In this document: piece by piece, positions 43,801 to 51,633 of the stretch | Layout of the letters: each line of letters begins with the position of its first letter | Numbering within the stretch: position 1 is the first letter of the stretch | DNA from: CAZWDL01 sp964632995 | GTDB taxonomy: Bacteria; Bacteroidota; Bacteroidia; Chitinophagales; Saprospiraceae | Assembly (NCBI GenBank): GCA_964632995.1 | Contig: CAZWDL010000012.1 | Span: 1-64,000 of the forward strand | Reading direction: 5' to 3' | DNA: 64,000 nt | Position numbers and translations under genes: made by a program | The notes under the pieces: generated by a model | Seen by the model: only the letters and a program-made list of their open reading frames with translations | Databases searched by the model: none | What the model was told of the DNA's origin: nothing

Positions 43801-44309
43801 ACTTCGAACCGGCGACAGCAGAAGAACCGCTTGACGAATACGCGGAAGCGCCTTTTCCGGAGGATTCCCTGCCGGCGGAAGCAACCTTAGAGGAAGTGGA
43901 GGAAGCGGCAATTGAAGAGACTGCCGGTTTTACAGAGGAGCCGGCTATTGGCGATCCGGCTGTTACCGGTGAAGTTGATTTTGATTCGCCCTCCCTCAAC
44001 AACCGTCAGCTGCTGATCGTGCAGCTGTTCGATCCGGGCGAAGATGTCCGCGACGATGCCCGCAGAGACTTGGCGGCCTACTGGAGGGGGGATCGCGCCC
44101 TGATCCCCGAGCTCGTTCAGTATAACTACGAAAATCCGGACTTTAACGAGGGCATTTGGAATACGCTCTATCTGCTGGAGATCCAGCCGGATGAGCTGTT
44201 GCGTGAGTATCGCGCGGTGCTCCTTCCTTACCTGGCATGGGTATCGGAAAAAGGCTACGGCCCTTCGACGATGGAGCGGGTGAAGGCACTGGGAGATAGG
44301 GTGGAGTAG
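37890..44309 (+). CDS. Giant CHAT protease-nSTAND1 NTPase-polytopic membrane protein
   Basis: A 2139-residue protein. Residues 1-220 form a CHAT (caspase-like) domain with dyad His87 in IFHYGGHADG and Cys128 in LVFLNGCSTQQ. Then an nSTAND1 NTPase: FFGRSYYIREL, P-loop GESGAGKS (293-300), Walker B VVILDQVEELF (Asp448), IILGYREEFNAKIL, and a winged-helix end SLPHDTLAPIIAREY. A charged coiled coil and a membrane helix follow (about 788-810), then about 700 propeller-like residues outside that helix. The C-terminal third has about eleven membrane helices (from about 1523 to 1940) with a 70-residue loop, a very acidic stretch (about 1945-2030) and a HEAT-like end. It may be a membrane-sensing, NTP-gated protease. 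It is followed by repeat family A. Confidence 0.86.
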   Translation: MKKDLPVIFLAFANEQHEGRYLSKIIEEYKQLYGILRAVASNESARSSEEMLCELVVRQNVTIGEIIDVFQNPLYKDRIAIFHYGGHADGYQLLLEGKDGQSQVAQGEGLVPLLGRRKSLKLVFLNGCSTQQLAHDLVERGVPAVIGTSASISDDTALMLSKGFYQGLAKGFTMAGAWEEAKDEVKMFKDPKKELRGIRRRDEQGGRFPWDVEFRDDAGKEVFDSWNLPDEADNPLFQLPKLPPAQLPASPFLFLKPYTGEHAEVFFGRSYYIRELWLKIVESNAPPLILLYGESGAGKSSLLDAGLRPRLEAATKDDDPASRLFEVRYQRRDQDRGLVGTLAEMLDYRPEEEPEKETPAPPAGQDPDLEKIEAIEALAGELEKEETRNSLQIYLDRHKESRVAKVRKRDAADLYQNGRLTESAGEKLREAWLSIEKETGRQLVVILDQVEELFTRPGEGMKQELEDLLQVLKDIFEKPADTETDKIRGRIILGYREEFNAKILARVKDYELARSTVFLEHLNEADIREVFQGLQRGKVGEYYGITVDEQLPPRIAGHLLRRLSAVAPVLQLLLTKLWKKTYDEKTDSAAFTVEAYNEIQSKREEMEEYFLTQMQKVREWNREVVETGLVLDILHHHVSDLGTSRRRHIREIDQRYKHLESEFGHPGGFVEKLVNKLKDPEIFLLNDEGHGHTSLPHDTLAPIIAREYHRSDKLGQRSARILDIKAPDLQRAEQETDALKKLRLDENDLEIVQGGKKGMRNLRESERRLLEISLKEREKRLRLRRILVRGGTVAGLFILFLTIMSGMLSISVTEQLNQAIVNSAHEQSLTELNQPGEVDYYGALQLAQFAYKKSPVKRLDVVQNLHGILQNREAMSAINNQMYVDEEEFYYPEEDDAGNAPVGEPVMDRKPLTLTLRPEAKINSLDYQASLGLLASLEDGRLVYWPGGRPDRERIVDISAYTQEIQQAIEADPSLAKTLWTQVGFTADGKYLQMLVGLNAETLYLLDGKPVNSPGVLLSDPFTMEPLGFYDLFTGIFSDEEGNRYAPWEFYDYYNDLYEVAIGDTLVDTEELFYYQLWDEQRNVLRKADYLDLLARAWPVNNLPELSGEVLNSPEREVSLRATNLSRRTYNSCLVWNPENFSDEPISGFYEEYTTSYFSALSQNYILIVRPDGEAMIRDVAGETVRSFTMPSGAPNIGVSPDRNHFFAVTRDSVLLWKLDGVPDTAYRHEGIRNYAFSANGSRLLTQSPAGVRVWSAGGQLKDFPRSGSDSVVVARFLGEDQLVIGAITEEAPGNFLQRLFRGKKKRRKVRIDYWNLQGGVLEESFEAPGGGLIDVAVSEGGTFAVAIQPVRPGEAKVPVGNIGLGAAKAGTGKSRRPEVRAMAVVIPSGEAKKELKKRDYNSNGIQPLPDGKGEAEATSSVYLSPGGKYIVRRSGVNQIELFNLRGMPVNAFEIGDGFLPGGYDKELFTLDDHYLLTHKSDEAFFWHPEDDKIEWPVYDLDVYDKQYYGLVTFTDYIPGRTTDNKFLAIVVLLIALIFALLYFSDAIIRLVQQRQYLELGLYGAAFLLLSIMLAGLWSIGITEEGLIEVAFYSMVLATLGLVALGVIRQLGLGKRQTAAAFSVAGILLLAGTGVYLAGENNEIRKVNQETYLKDLRKDYRLNNFYSKGFYDSLYLSTTASIEGGAGNMKLSGAQLMQVAKKHRVDLASDYQDGEGWWLLFSALFIGIFLAGVGYPLYRAVQRYRAGRVSAFYRMLLWPLGFLLLLGWSVITAGEDSMLILDILNMGAALILLGAVLRRGVMYYRQRRWSRFAVYGSLMGLSVLLLAEEGGLFVPALTAVFIEARQSYRRQSYGQAFSWAFAGLFLLFGTFALSIYWGWLALAGLLVLTPLIVLIFYGIRQQQQRIPVRQAAGKGVWMNRLAISGLWAAGVFIALMYMGALLEERYYEDDPYSYEEEGYLYEEVDEEVYEDFEPATAEEPLDEYAEAPFPEDSLPAEATLEEVEEAAIEETAGFTEEPAIGDPAVTGEVDFDSPSLNNRQLLIVQLFDPGEDVRDDARRDLAAYWRGDRALIPELVQYNYENPDFNEGIWNTLYLLEIQPDELLREYRAVLLPYLAWVSEKGYGPSTMERVKALGDRVE

Positions 44310-44320
44310 GAGCTGAGGGA

Positions 44321-44556
44321 CGTTTACGAAACCTCACAGGTGTATCGATTATCCAGATCTTCAGTTGGAGCTGACTTCTGCGGTTCTACGGTTCTTCTGT
44401 TCCTCTGTTCTGCGGTTTTGAACTGTTTTAAGTCATTTTTCACTGCTTTTGAGATCATCAGAACCGCAGAACAGTAAAACAGATGAATATTGAACCGAAG
44501 AAGTAGCCAAAATCCGACTTATGGGTAATCAGTACACCTCACAGGTTTCGTAAACG
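44321..44556. repeat. Long imperfect inverted repeat, family A, copy 3
   Basis: An imperfect palindrome of 236 bases that begins 11 bases after the CHAT gene stop. The terminal arms are CGTTTACGAAACCTCACAGG (44321-44340) and, on the other strand, CGTTTACGAAACCTGTGAGG, identical over the first 14 bases. The inner arms read CTTCTGCGGTTCTACGGTTC and CAGAACCGCAGAACAGTAAA. It is the best preserved copy and the one that shows the ends most clearly. Confidence 0.82.
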
Positions 44557-44762
44557 TAATCCCGCTTTCGCGTTCGATGATCCGGGCATCGACCAGGATA
44601 TTTCCGTCCTCGCCTGCGGTGGTAACGGCCGTTCCGGTCGCGAAACCGCCCGCCGAGAATCACGTCGCCCTCTGGGGTAAGGTTAAACGCCTCCGCCCGG
44701 TTTTGTAGCGAAGGCGGATACCTGAAGCTATTGTCATAACTGCCGTCGGGCTGGGGCGCCAC
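44557..44762 (-). pseudogene. Remnant of a delta-60 repeat propeller protein
   Basis: The minus strand reads PDGSYDNSFRYP, then AEAFNLTPEGDVILGGRFRD, one unit of the delta-60 repeat (iaRLnpDGslD..F ... PDGkIlvgG.F). A frameshift near 44640 and then AGEDGNILVDARIIERES, part of a next unit, follow before repeat family A interrupts it. Both ends are missing. Confidence 0.5.
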
Positions 44763-44918
44763 CCCCTAACATACAAATTGCCGGATAAGGGAAACAATAA
44801 ACGGTTGTTTTTAACATCTTACTTTTACGCAGTTGTCAATTCCGCTTTTAGGGGCAAGAGATGAGGCTGTGCGTCTAAATGGTGGCAAAATTCAAACCTG
44901 TTTCTAAAATGTTTTCCA

Positions 44919-45816
44919 ATGATATCCAGACATGACCTCTTGCATACGCTGTTCTTCCTGCTGTTAATCGGCTTTCCTGAAATAGCCAAAACCCAGCGTC
45001 TGCTCGTCAGTGATAACGGCCGTTATCTTACCCATGAGGACAGCCGTCCTTTCTTTTACCTGGGCGATACCGCCTGGGAACTCTTTCACCGTTTGAGTAT
45101 GGAGGAAGCGGAGCGGTATCTGGAAAACCGCGCCGACAAAGGCTTCACGGTCATCCAGGCGGTGGTGCTGGCGCAGTTGGGCGGACTTACCGTACCGAAC
45201 GCCAACGGCGACCTGCCGCTGGTAGATAAGGATCCACGGCAGCCGGTGGAAGCTTATTTTTAGCATGTTGATGCGGTGGTGGAGAAAGCTGCTTCGCTGG
45301 GGTTGTTCGTCGGCATGTTGCCGACCTGGGGTAGTTACTGGAGCGATGTCAATTCCGATCAGAAGATCTTCACGCCGGAATCTGCCCGCGCCTTCGGTGA
45401 ATACCTGGGCGAGCGTTACCGCGAGGCGCCCGTCATCTGGATCCTCGGCGGCGATGAGAATATCAACAACGAGGAGGAGCGGGCCATTATCGAGGCGATG
45501 GCAGCCGGACTGAAAGCGGGCGACGGCGGGCGCCACCTCATCACCTTCCATCCGCGCGGCCCGGGCCGTTGATGCTTCCTTCGCCATTATCTATTCGCCC
45601 CGCGGCGAGTCCTTCACCCTGGATAAGGCCGTGCTCGACGCCAGGCGGATCAAGTCCAGCTGGTTCGATCCGCGCTACGGCATCTTTCGTCACGCCCATA
45701 CGGCGAATACGACCGGCATTCAGACTTACACGCCGCCGACGAGCGGGCGGGGACAGGACTGGGTACTGGTGCTGGAGGATGCGGAGCGGGAGTTTTCCCT
45801 GCCGAAAGAGGATTAG
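44919..45816 (+). pseudogene. DUF4038 glycoside hydrolase-like gene, disrupted
   Basis: An exported protein (signal peptide HTLFFLLLIGFPEIAKTQ) with DUF4038 features: RPFFYLGDTAWELFHRLSME, EAERYLENRADKGFTVIQAV. A TAG at 45261-45263 interrupts the frame where Glu would fit; the same frame then continues VDAVVEKAASLGLFVGMLPT, WGSYWSDVNSD, EAPVIWILGGDENINN to FHPRG. Past 45560 the frame changes and reads AVDASFAIIYSPRGESFTLD and GRGQDWVLVLEDA, the C-terminal beta domain. About 150 residues of the barrel are missing at that junction. A point nonsense mutation plus a deletion make it inactive. Confidence 0.85.
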
Positions 45817-45900
45817 TGAAGCGCGGAAAGGTCTCATTAAGGTTGAGAATCAATTGAAATGCGGAAGGAAGAACAACACCCGCTGAATATATTGAGAAAG

Positions 45901-46314
45901 TCACAATTTCTTCAGCAAATGATACAGATGATACAAGCCCTGACTCACCATTCTTCCCGGCAGCAGGATGACCTCTGCGAAGGCCAGAAAGCGGTTATAA
46001 TCGTCGGAGATGCGGAAAGGATGGTCAATCGGTGTGCCCCAAAGGCCTATGTTGTCAGATTGAATGTGCACCCGCAGGTGGAAACTGCCGATGAGATAGA
46101 GGAGGAACAGACTGGTCCGGAGCAGCAGTATCTTCCAGTTGTGGATAGAGGATTCAACGATCCAGTAAAGGGCAATGAATAGGGCGGCTGTCGCCAAAGT
46201 ACCCCACAGCAGCACCACCCAGTTTTTTGGGGGACGGGGGCCTTCTGTACGACGTTCGACCTGACCGGTGGGACCGGGGTTGTAAGATTCACCGAGAAAT
46301 TCGAATAGGCTCAT
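45901..46314 (-). CDS. Small membrane protein of unknown function
   Basis: About 137 residues from the ATG at 46314 (an upstream ATG at 46335 is possible). After a polar start (LFEFLGESYNPG) come two hydrophobic helices, WVVLLWGTLATAALFIALYW and LLLRTSLFLLYLIGSFHLRV, and then a soluble end with RISDDYNRFLAFAEVILLPG. I do not recognise the family. The nearest genes are a pseudogene and a divergent receptor, so context gives no hint. Confidence 0.6.
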   Translation of the reverse strand: MSLFEFLGESYNPGPTGQVERRTEGPRPPKNWVVLLWGTLATAALFIALYWIVESSIHNWKILLLRTSLFLLYLIGSFHLRVHIQSDNIGLWGTPIDHPFRISDDYNRFLAFAEVILLPGRMVSQGLYHLYHLLKKL

Positions 46315-46534
46315 GCTTTTATCATTTTTTCCCAACCTTTAAAATCTGATTCGAGGGGATACTTACCGCATTTTTTCTACGTACGTAAAAAGTTCACCTA
46401 CTAATGAAAAAGGGTTCGCCGAACGGGCTGGGCTTACGTACCCTCCCTCTTGTTCCCATGTTTTACCAGATTTTTTAATCAATTTCCATTAATCATTGTT
46501 ACACCATCGATTTAGTGATAATAATGATTTTTAT

Positions 46535-48958
46535 ATGTATCGTTTTTCTACCCGCAGCAACCTGCTATTGTTTTTCTTCCTTTTTCTCCCCCTAATGGCC
46601 TTGGCTCAACCTATGCAAACTATTCCTGTCGATCCATTTGATGAGATAATCGTAAAGGGTACGCTGGTTCAACAAAGCACAGAAGAACCGCTGCCCTACG
46701 CCACGGTCGCCGTCTACTCCAGCGCCGACAGCACGATGGTGACCAATGCTTTGACGGAAGAAGACGGCGATTTTCGCCTGAAAGTGCCCCCAGGTAATTA
46801 TTATGCGGTCTTTCAATTCGTCGGTTTTGTAAATAAGACCCTGGACGATTTGCGCGTAAAGGGCGAACGCGACTCCATCAACCTGGGCGAAGTAAGCATG
46901 CGCTCAGACGCCATCGCCCTGCAGGAGGTAGAGGTGCGCGCCGAGCGCAGCCAGATGGAGCTCAAGCTCGACCGGCGGGTGTTTAACGTAGGTAAGGATC
47001 TCACCAATGCGGGCAACAATGCCGCCGATGTACTGGATAATGTTCCTTCCGTCACGGTCGATCCCGAAGGCAACGTCAGCTTGCGCGGCAGTCAGGGCGT
47101 GCGCATTCTGGTCAACGGCAAACCTTCCGGCCTGCTCAGCGCGGGCGATACCGAGGCGCTGCTGCGCATGCAGGGCGATATCATCGAAAGCGTGGAGGTG
47201 ATCACCAACCCCTCGGCCCGTTATGAAGCCGAAGGTGAGGCCGGTATCATCAACATCATCTTGAAGAAGAATCAGGAACGAGGGTTCAACGGCTCCTTCG
47301 GCGCCACCCTGGGCTATCCCCAAAACTTCGGCGCCTCCTATAATCTGAATTACCGCCAGCAGGATTTCAACTTCTTCTCCAATTTCGGCGTCAACTACCG
47401 CAAGTTTCCCGGCGGCGGCAACTCCACCCAGCGCTTCTTCGACGACGGCGTGCTGGATGAATACTTCACCACAAAAACGGAGCAACTGCGCGGCGGCATC
47501 GGCGGCGACCTGCAGCTGGGGGCCGACTGGCTGATCAATGATCAAAATACCCTGACCGGCTCCGTGCTCTACCGGACCGGCGACGAAGACAATGACGCTA
47601 CGGTGACCTACCGCGACTTCAACAGCGACGGAACGCTGATCAATGAAACGGTGCGGGAAGCAGCAGAAAAGGAAGAGGAACACAACTTCGAAGCGTCCCT
47701 GAATTACACCCGCACCTTCGACAAACCCGATCAGGAATGGACGGTCGACTTTAAATACATCCTCGATGACGATACCGAACTCGCCGACTATACCGAAACC
47801 AGCGACGATACCGCCCTACCTTTGATTCAGCGCTCCAGTAATACCGAGGATGAAATCAATATGCTGTTTCAGACTGATTACATTCATCCTTTCGGGGAAA
47901 ACAGCAGGATGGAAGCCGGCCTGCGTGCGGCCCTGCGCACGGTGAACAATGATTTCCTGGTGGAGGAACAAGGGCCCGATGACGAATACTTCACCCTGCC
48001 CGACTTTGATGACCAGCTCAAGTACACTGAAAATATCTACGCCGCCTACTTCATCGGCGCTCACGAGATGGGCCCCGTCGGCATACAGGCGGGGCTGCGG
48101 GCCGAACTGTCGGACGTGACGGCTGCCCTGCTGCGATCCGGCGAATCGAACGATCAGGATTACCTGAGCTTCTTTCCCAGCGCCTCGGTCTCCTACAAAT
48201 TTTCGGAAAAAGACCAGCTGCAGCTGAGCTACAGCCGTCGCCTGAGCCGGCCTTATTTCCGTCGTCTGCTGCCCTTTTCCAATTTCAACAATCCGCGGAA
48301 TAATAATTTCGGCAACCCTAATCTGCGGCCCGAATTCACCGATTCCTACGAAACCGGATTCCTGCACTACTTTGACCGTGGCTCGCTGCTGTCGAGCGTT
48401 TACTACCGGCACACTACGGGCGTCATCGAAGAATTGACGCTACCGGGCGAAGACGGCACCACCATCGAATACCCGGTCAACCTCTCGACCCGCAATTCCT
48501 ACGGACTGGAATTCAACTTTTCTTACGATCTCACCAACTGGTGGGACATCAGCACCGACCTCAACTTCTTCCGCGCCATCACCGAGGGCGAATTCGAAGG
48601 CGTCGATTATTCCGCGGATACCTACGCCTGGGGCGGACGGGTTAACTCGAAAGTCAAGGCAGGGGACAATCTGGAATTTCAGACTTCCTTCCGCTACGAC
48701 GGCCCGCGTGATAACACGCAGGGGAGAACCCTGTCCTCCTATGCCTTCGACATCGGTGCTTCACTGGATATTTTTTCCGGCAAGGGCACCCTTACCCTCA
48801 CCGGCCGCGACCTGTTCAATACCCGCCAGCGCCGCACCGTAATCGATTTGCCCAATTACAAAGCCGAATCCGTCTTTCAGTGGCGGCAGACGCGGCGCGT
48901 AGTGCTCAACTTCGCTTACCGGCTGAACCAGGAGAGACGGGCGGACCGGGGGTTATAG
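46535..48958 (+). CDS. Outer-membrane beta-barrel receptor-like protein (TonB receptor-related)
   Basis: An 807-residue outer-membrane protein. The ATG at 46535 starts a signal peptide (LLLFFFLFLPLMALAQP). A carboxypeptidase-regulatory-like domain follows (about 35-125; PLPYATVAVYSSADSTMVTN), then a plug-like region (AADVLDNVPSVTVDPEGNVS, GVRILVNGKPSG) and an OMP_b-brl_3-type barrel with alternating aromatic strands to the end (NFAYRLNQERR). The family is related to TonB-dependent transporters but lacks an obvious TonB box and has no SusD partner, so its cargo is unknown. The same family recurs at 53808-56234 on the other strand. Confidence 0.9.
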   Translation: MYRFSTRSNLLLFFFLFLPLMALAQPMQTIPVDPFDEIIVKGTLVQQSTEEPLPYATVAVYSSADSTMVTNALTEEDGDFRLKVPPGNYYAVFQFVGFVNKTLDDLRVKGERDSINLGEVSMRSDAIALQEVEVRAERSQMELKLDRRVFNVGKDLTNAGNNAADVLDNVPSVTVDPEGNVSLRGSQGVRILVNGKPSGLLSAGDTEALLRMQGDIIESVEVITNPSARYEAEGEAGIINIILKKNQERGFNGSFGATLGYPQNFGASYNLNYRQQDFNFFSNFGVNYRKFPGGGNSTQRFFDDGVLDEYFTTKTEQLRGGIGGDLQLGADWLINDQNTLTGSVLYRTGDEDNDATVTYRDFNSDGTLINETVREAAEKEEEHNFEASLNYTRTFDKPDQEWTVDFKYILDDDTELADYTETSDDTALPLIQRSSNTEDEINMLFQTDYIHPFGENSRMEAGLRAALRTVNNDFLVEEQGPDDEYFTLPDFDDQLKYTENIYAAYFIGAHEMGPVGIQAGLRAELSDVTAALLRSGESNDQDYLSFFPSASVSYKFSEKDQLQLSYSRRLSRPYFRRLLPFSNFNNPRNNNFGNPNLRPEFTDSYETGFLHYFDRGSLLSSVYYRHTTGVIEELTLPGEDGTTIEYPVNLSTRNSYGLEFNFSYDLTNWWDISTDLNFFRAITEGEFEGVDYSADTYAWGGRVNSKVKAGDNLEFQTSFRYDGPRDNTQGRTLSSYAFDIGASLDIFSGKGTLTLTGRDLFNTRQRRTVIDLPNYKAESVFQWRQTRRVVLNFAYRLNQERRADRGL

Positions 48959-49071
48959 TACCAGTGTCGTCAACTTAAGAAAAATGACAGGGAGAATAGT
49001 TGAGCAAGGTGGAACCGGGGGCCAAGGATAGCTTGCTCAGGTCTTCGCGATCCTGTTTATACAGTCTGATG

Positions 49072-49842
49072 CTATCCCTTCTCCCGTAGGAATCGTACTT
49101 TGCGAATTCGGTCTCCATTAAGCAAAAGCGTATCTGTCTCGTTTTTACCGGGTTTAATTTCAAAATGATAAAAATCAACCAATAGCCTGGTTGGTGAAAC
49201 CAGTAAGCCCGTTGTCTCCTTCGCTCCGGTTATTACGCGGTACTGTTTTCCGGTGAGGTGCCGAATATTGAGGCTTACACCGGTCTCCCCGTTGGTGAAA
49301 CGGCCGTTCAGGGACTTGTAATCAAATCCGCTCCAATCCACATTTCCTCGTGTCAGCGTATAGGGCGCGTGTGTCGTGTAGTAGACCGTTACTTCCATTT
49401 CACCTTTGTCGTTTCGCCTGAATTCCTGCTTGAAGGCCGGATCGTTCCACTGGTGAAAAATATTGTCGGCCTCCCGCACTCATTTGATATCGTTTCTGCC
49501 TACCCGTTTTAAATACAATTCCTTTTCCAACTCGACGAACCGAAAGCTGAAGTTGCGCTCTTTGAGATAAGTTCCCAGGATATCCTCTACGGCGACGAAG
49601 TCACCCGTTTCCGCCGGTTGCGTAGCAAATGCTTCCTTTTCCGATTGCAGGCCCAGCACTACATCCGCCATTTGCCGGGTTTGCCGCAGGGGATCGGCTT
49701 TGCCCGTATTGATCAGGGTTACGAGAGAGAGGTTTTGACCGGGAAAACGCATGACGACGGCTTTCCAGGCAAGAGCAAATACCATCCCATGTACGAAAAA
49801 AATAAGCAGCAAAGAGCTCCTGAGACCGAAATTGAAAAGCAT
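49072..49842 (-). pseudogene. Serine hydrolase C-terminal remnant with in-frame stop
   Basis: The minus strand from 49842 reads FGLRSSLLLIFFVHGMVFAL, then AWKAVVMRFPGQNLSLVTLI and NTGKADPLRQTRQMADVVLG, typical of the end of class C serine hydrolases. TGA at 49480-49482 interrupts the frame, which then continues with FHQWNDPAFKQEFRRNDKGE and a beta-rich tail to 49072. The catalytic N-terminal 300 residues (SxxK and YxN motifs) are absent. This tail is the extra domain that follows the hydrolase domain in some family members. Confidence 0.75.
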
Positions 49843-50009
49843 GGACCGGTTAAGTTGTCAGACTTTGCCAAAACTAGTAAAAAAGGATTAGCCTATTTTC
49901 CGTATTTTCGAGGCTGATACGGGGGACGCTGAGCAGGCGATCACCCTTTTACAAAAAGAACCGTTTACAGCTCGATTCACAGCGGGGTTAAATGCTAATT
50001 AGTAAGTTC

Positions 50010-50873
50010 ATGTCAAGACTATTCCACCTCCTGATTTTCCTTTTACCCATCACCCTAAGCGCCCAGATGGGCAAGGTGTTCGACGACCTGTCGATGGAAA
50101 GCGAAATTCTGGGCGGCGCGCGCAAATACGCCATCTACCTGCCGCCGGACTACGACCACTCTCAGCGCCGCTATCCTGTGCTCTACCTCCTGCACGGCGC
50201 CGGCGACGACCAGACCGGCTGGATACAGTTCGGCGAAGTGATGCACATCGCCGACAAAGCGATCAACGAGGGGAAAGCCACGCCGATGATCATCGTCATG
50301 CCCGATGCCGACACCGGCATCCGTGGCTATTTTAATACGCCCGACGGGGAATGGCGCTACGAGGATTTCTTCTTTGAGGAATTTATGCCGTACGTGGAAA
50401 AGGAGTTTCGGATTAAGGGCGAGAAGCGCTACCGCGCCGTAGCCGGCTTATCGATGGGCGGCGGCGGGTCCTTCGTCTACGCGCTGCACCGGCCCGATCT
50501 GTTCTCCTCAGCCTGCCCGCTCAGCGCGAGCACCGGCCCGCTGACGCTGGAGGAAACAAAACGCTGGCTGGAGCGGATCAGCCGCACCTCCGGATACACG
50601 GATGAACAAATTAAGGCTTACTACGAGCAGTACAGCGTGCTGGAATTGATCGATAACTGGTCCGAGGAAAACAAAAACGCCGTCCGCTGGTACATCGACT
50701 GCGGCGACGATGACTTTCTCTACGAAGGAAACTCATTGGTGCACATCGCCATGCGGAAGAAGGAAATTCCGCACGAGTACCGCGTACGACAGGGCGGGCA
50801 CACCTGGACGTACTGGCGGGAGGCTCTGCCGGTGGTGCTGTCTTTTGTGTCGGATGCCTTTCATCAGTACTGA
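50010..50873 (+). CDS. Exported esterase, CE1/esterase D-like
   Basis: A 287-residue secreted alpha/beta hydrolase. The ATG at 50010 starts the signal peptide MSRLFHLLIFLLPITLSAQ. The nucleophile is Ser148 in VAGLSMGGGGSF; the acid is in DCGDDDFLYEGN and the His in RQGGHTWTYW. The start ARKYAIYLPPDYDHSQRRYP with VLYLLHGAGDDQTGW is standard for carbohydrate-esterase-1-like proteins (feruloyl or acetylxylan esterases, also S-formylglutathione hydrolase). Export favours a polysaccharide or plant-ester substrate. It stands alone, followed by a nested inverted repeat. Confidence 0.9.
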   Translation: MSRLFHLLIFLLPITLSAQMGKVFDDLSMESEILGGARKYAIYLPPDYDHSQRRYPVLYLLHGAGDDQTGWIQFGEVMHIADKAINEGKATPMIIVMPDADTGIRGYFNTPDGEWRYEDFFFEEFMPYVEKEFRIKGEKRYRAVAGLSMGGGGSFVYALHRPDLFSSACPLSASTGPLTLEETKRWLERISRTSGYTDEQIKAYYEQYSVLELIDNWSEENKNAVRWYIDCGDDDFLYEGNSLVHIAMRKKEIPHEYRVRQGGHTWTYWREALPVVLSFVSDAFHQY

Positions 50874-50927
50874 ACCTGCAGGATGCCTTTTGGTACGCAT
50901 TCAGCGGCATTTCTGGAACAGAGCGAC

Positions 50928-51134
50928 AAAAGAGTTTAGAAGTTTAGCGCTTCGCCCTGTGGAATAGTAGCTTTGCGAATTCCACAGAATGAGCCCTTCC
51001 TGCGGACCGTCTGGTTGGGCTCGCTGTTTAGAAGTTTAGCAGATCTGAAACCGGGAATCTCATTTTCAGATCTGCTAAACTTCTAAACCAGCCCCGACAC
51101 GTAGTGTCGCGGGCGACTAAACTTCTAAACTTTT
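50928..51134. repeat. Nested inverted repeats with perfect 25-bp inner arms
   Basis: Outer arms: AAAAGAGTTTAGAAGTTTAG (50928-50947) and CTAAACTTCTAAACTTTT (51117-51134). Inner arms: 51026-51050 and 51064-51088, 25 bases that are exact complements, containing TTTAGAAGTTTAGCAGATCT. A third hairpin CTGTGGAA/TTCCACAG (50957-50964 and 50980-50987) sits between them. The outer and inner arms share the word GTTTAGAAGTTTAG, so one looks copied from the other. The whole 470-base gap between 50874 and 51344 has no gene. Confidence 0.7.
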
Positions 51135-51344
51135 CCGCCGATTCGGTCCGTCGATGGTGCTGAATACGTACGGCCTTTCAGGGCCTTCCGGTTGACAGGT
51201 AGCGAGTTTCAGGACAAAACCCCGGATACGTCCAACCCCGCCACTGTCGACGTGTCAATCGTATCCCCCGGCCGGTAGATGTGAATTTGTGTGTATCCTT
51301 CCGGACCGGGTTGAGTATGGACTTCAAGTGATCATAACAAGCCG

Positions 51345-51623
51345 ATGATTCTCTATACCCTGGTCTTGGAACCGGACCTGAAAATCTATAAAATTTACAA
51401 CGGCTACTATTACTGGGGCCGACCCTCCAATCACGAACTTCACATGGATCTGCGACAGATCACTAAAAAGATCCGGCCGGATTACAAAATCGATACACCC
51501 GAGATGCGCGAGAAGTGGGAGCAGGGAGAAAAAGAAGTGTTCTTCCCCTACGGAGAGATGGATAAACAAGAGATGCTCGCGCGGATGGACTATGCGCTGG
51601 ACCGTTACGTGGTTGAGGATTGA
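51345..51623 (+). CDS. Small protein of unknown function (92 aa)
   Basis: A soluble 92-residue protein, MILYTLVLEPDLKIYKIYNG then YYYWGRPSNHELHMDL, with many Tyr and charged residues, no signal peptide and no membrane helix. It looks like a coding sequence with even codon usage and an ATG start. I do not know the family. It is convergent with the ABC permease gene, 10 bases away, so there is no shared operon. Confidence 0.6.
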   Translation: MILYTLVLEPDLKIYKIYNGYYYWGRPSNHELHMDLRQITKKIRPDYKIDTPEMREKWEQGEKEVFFPYGEMDKQEMLARMDYALDRYVVED

Positions 51624-51633
51624 ATAATCCGGA

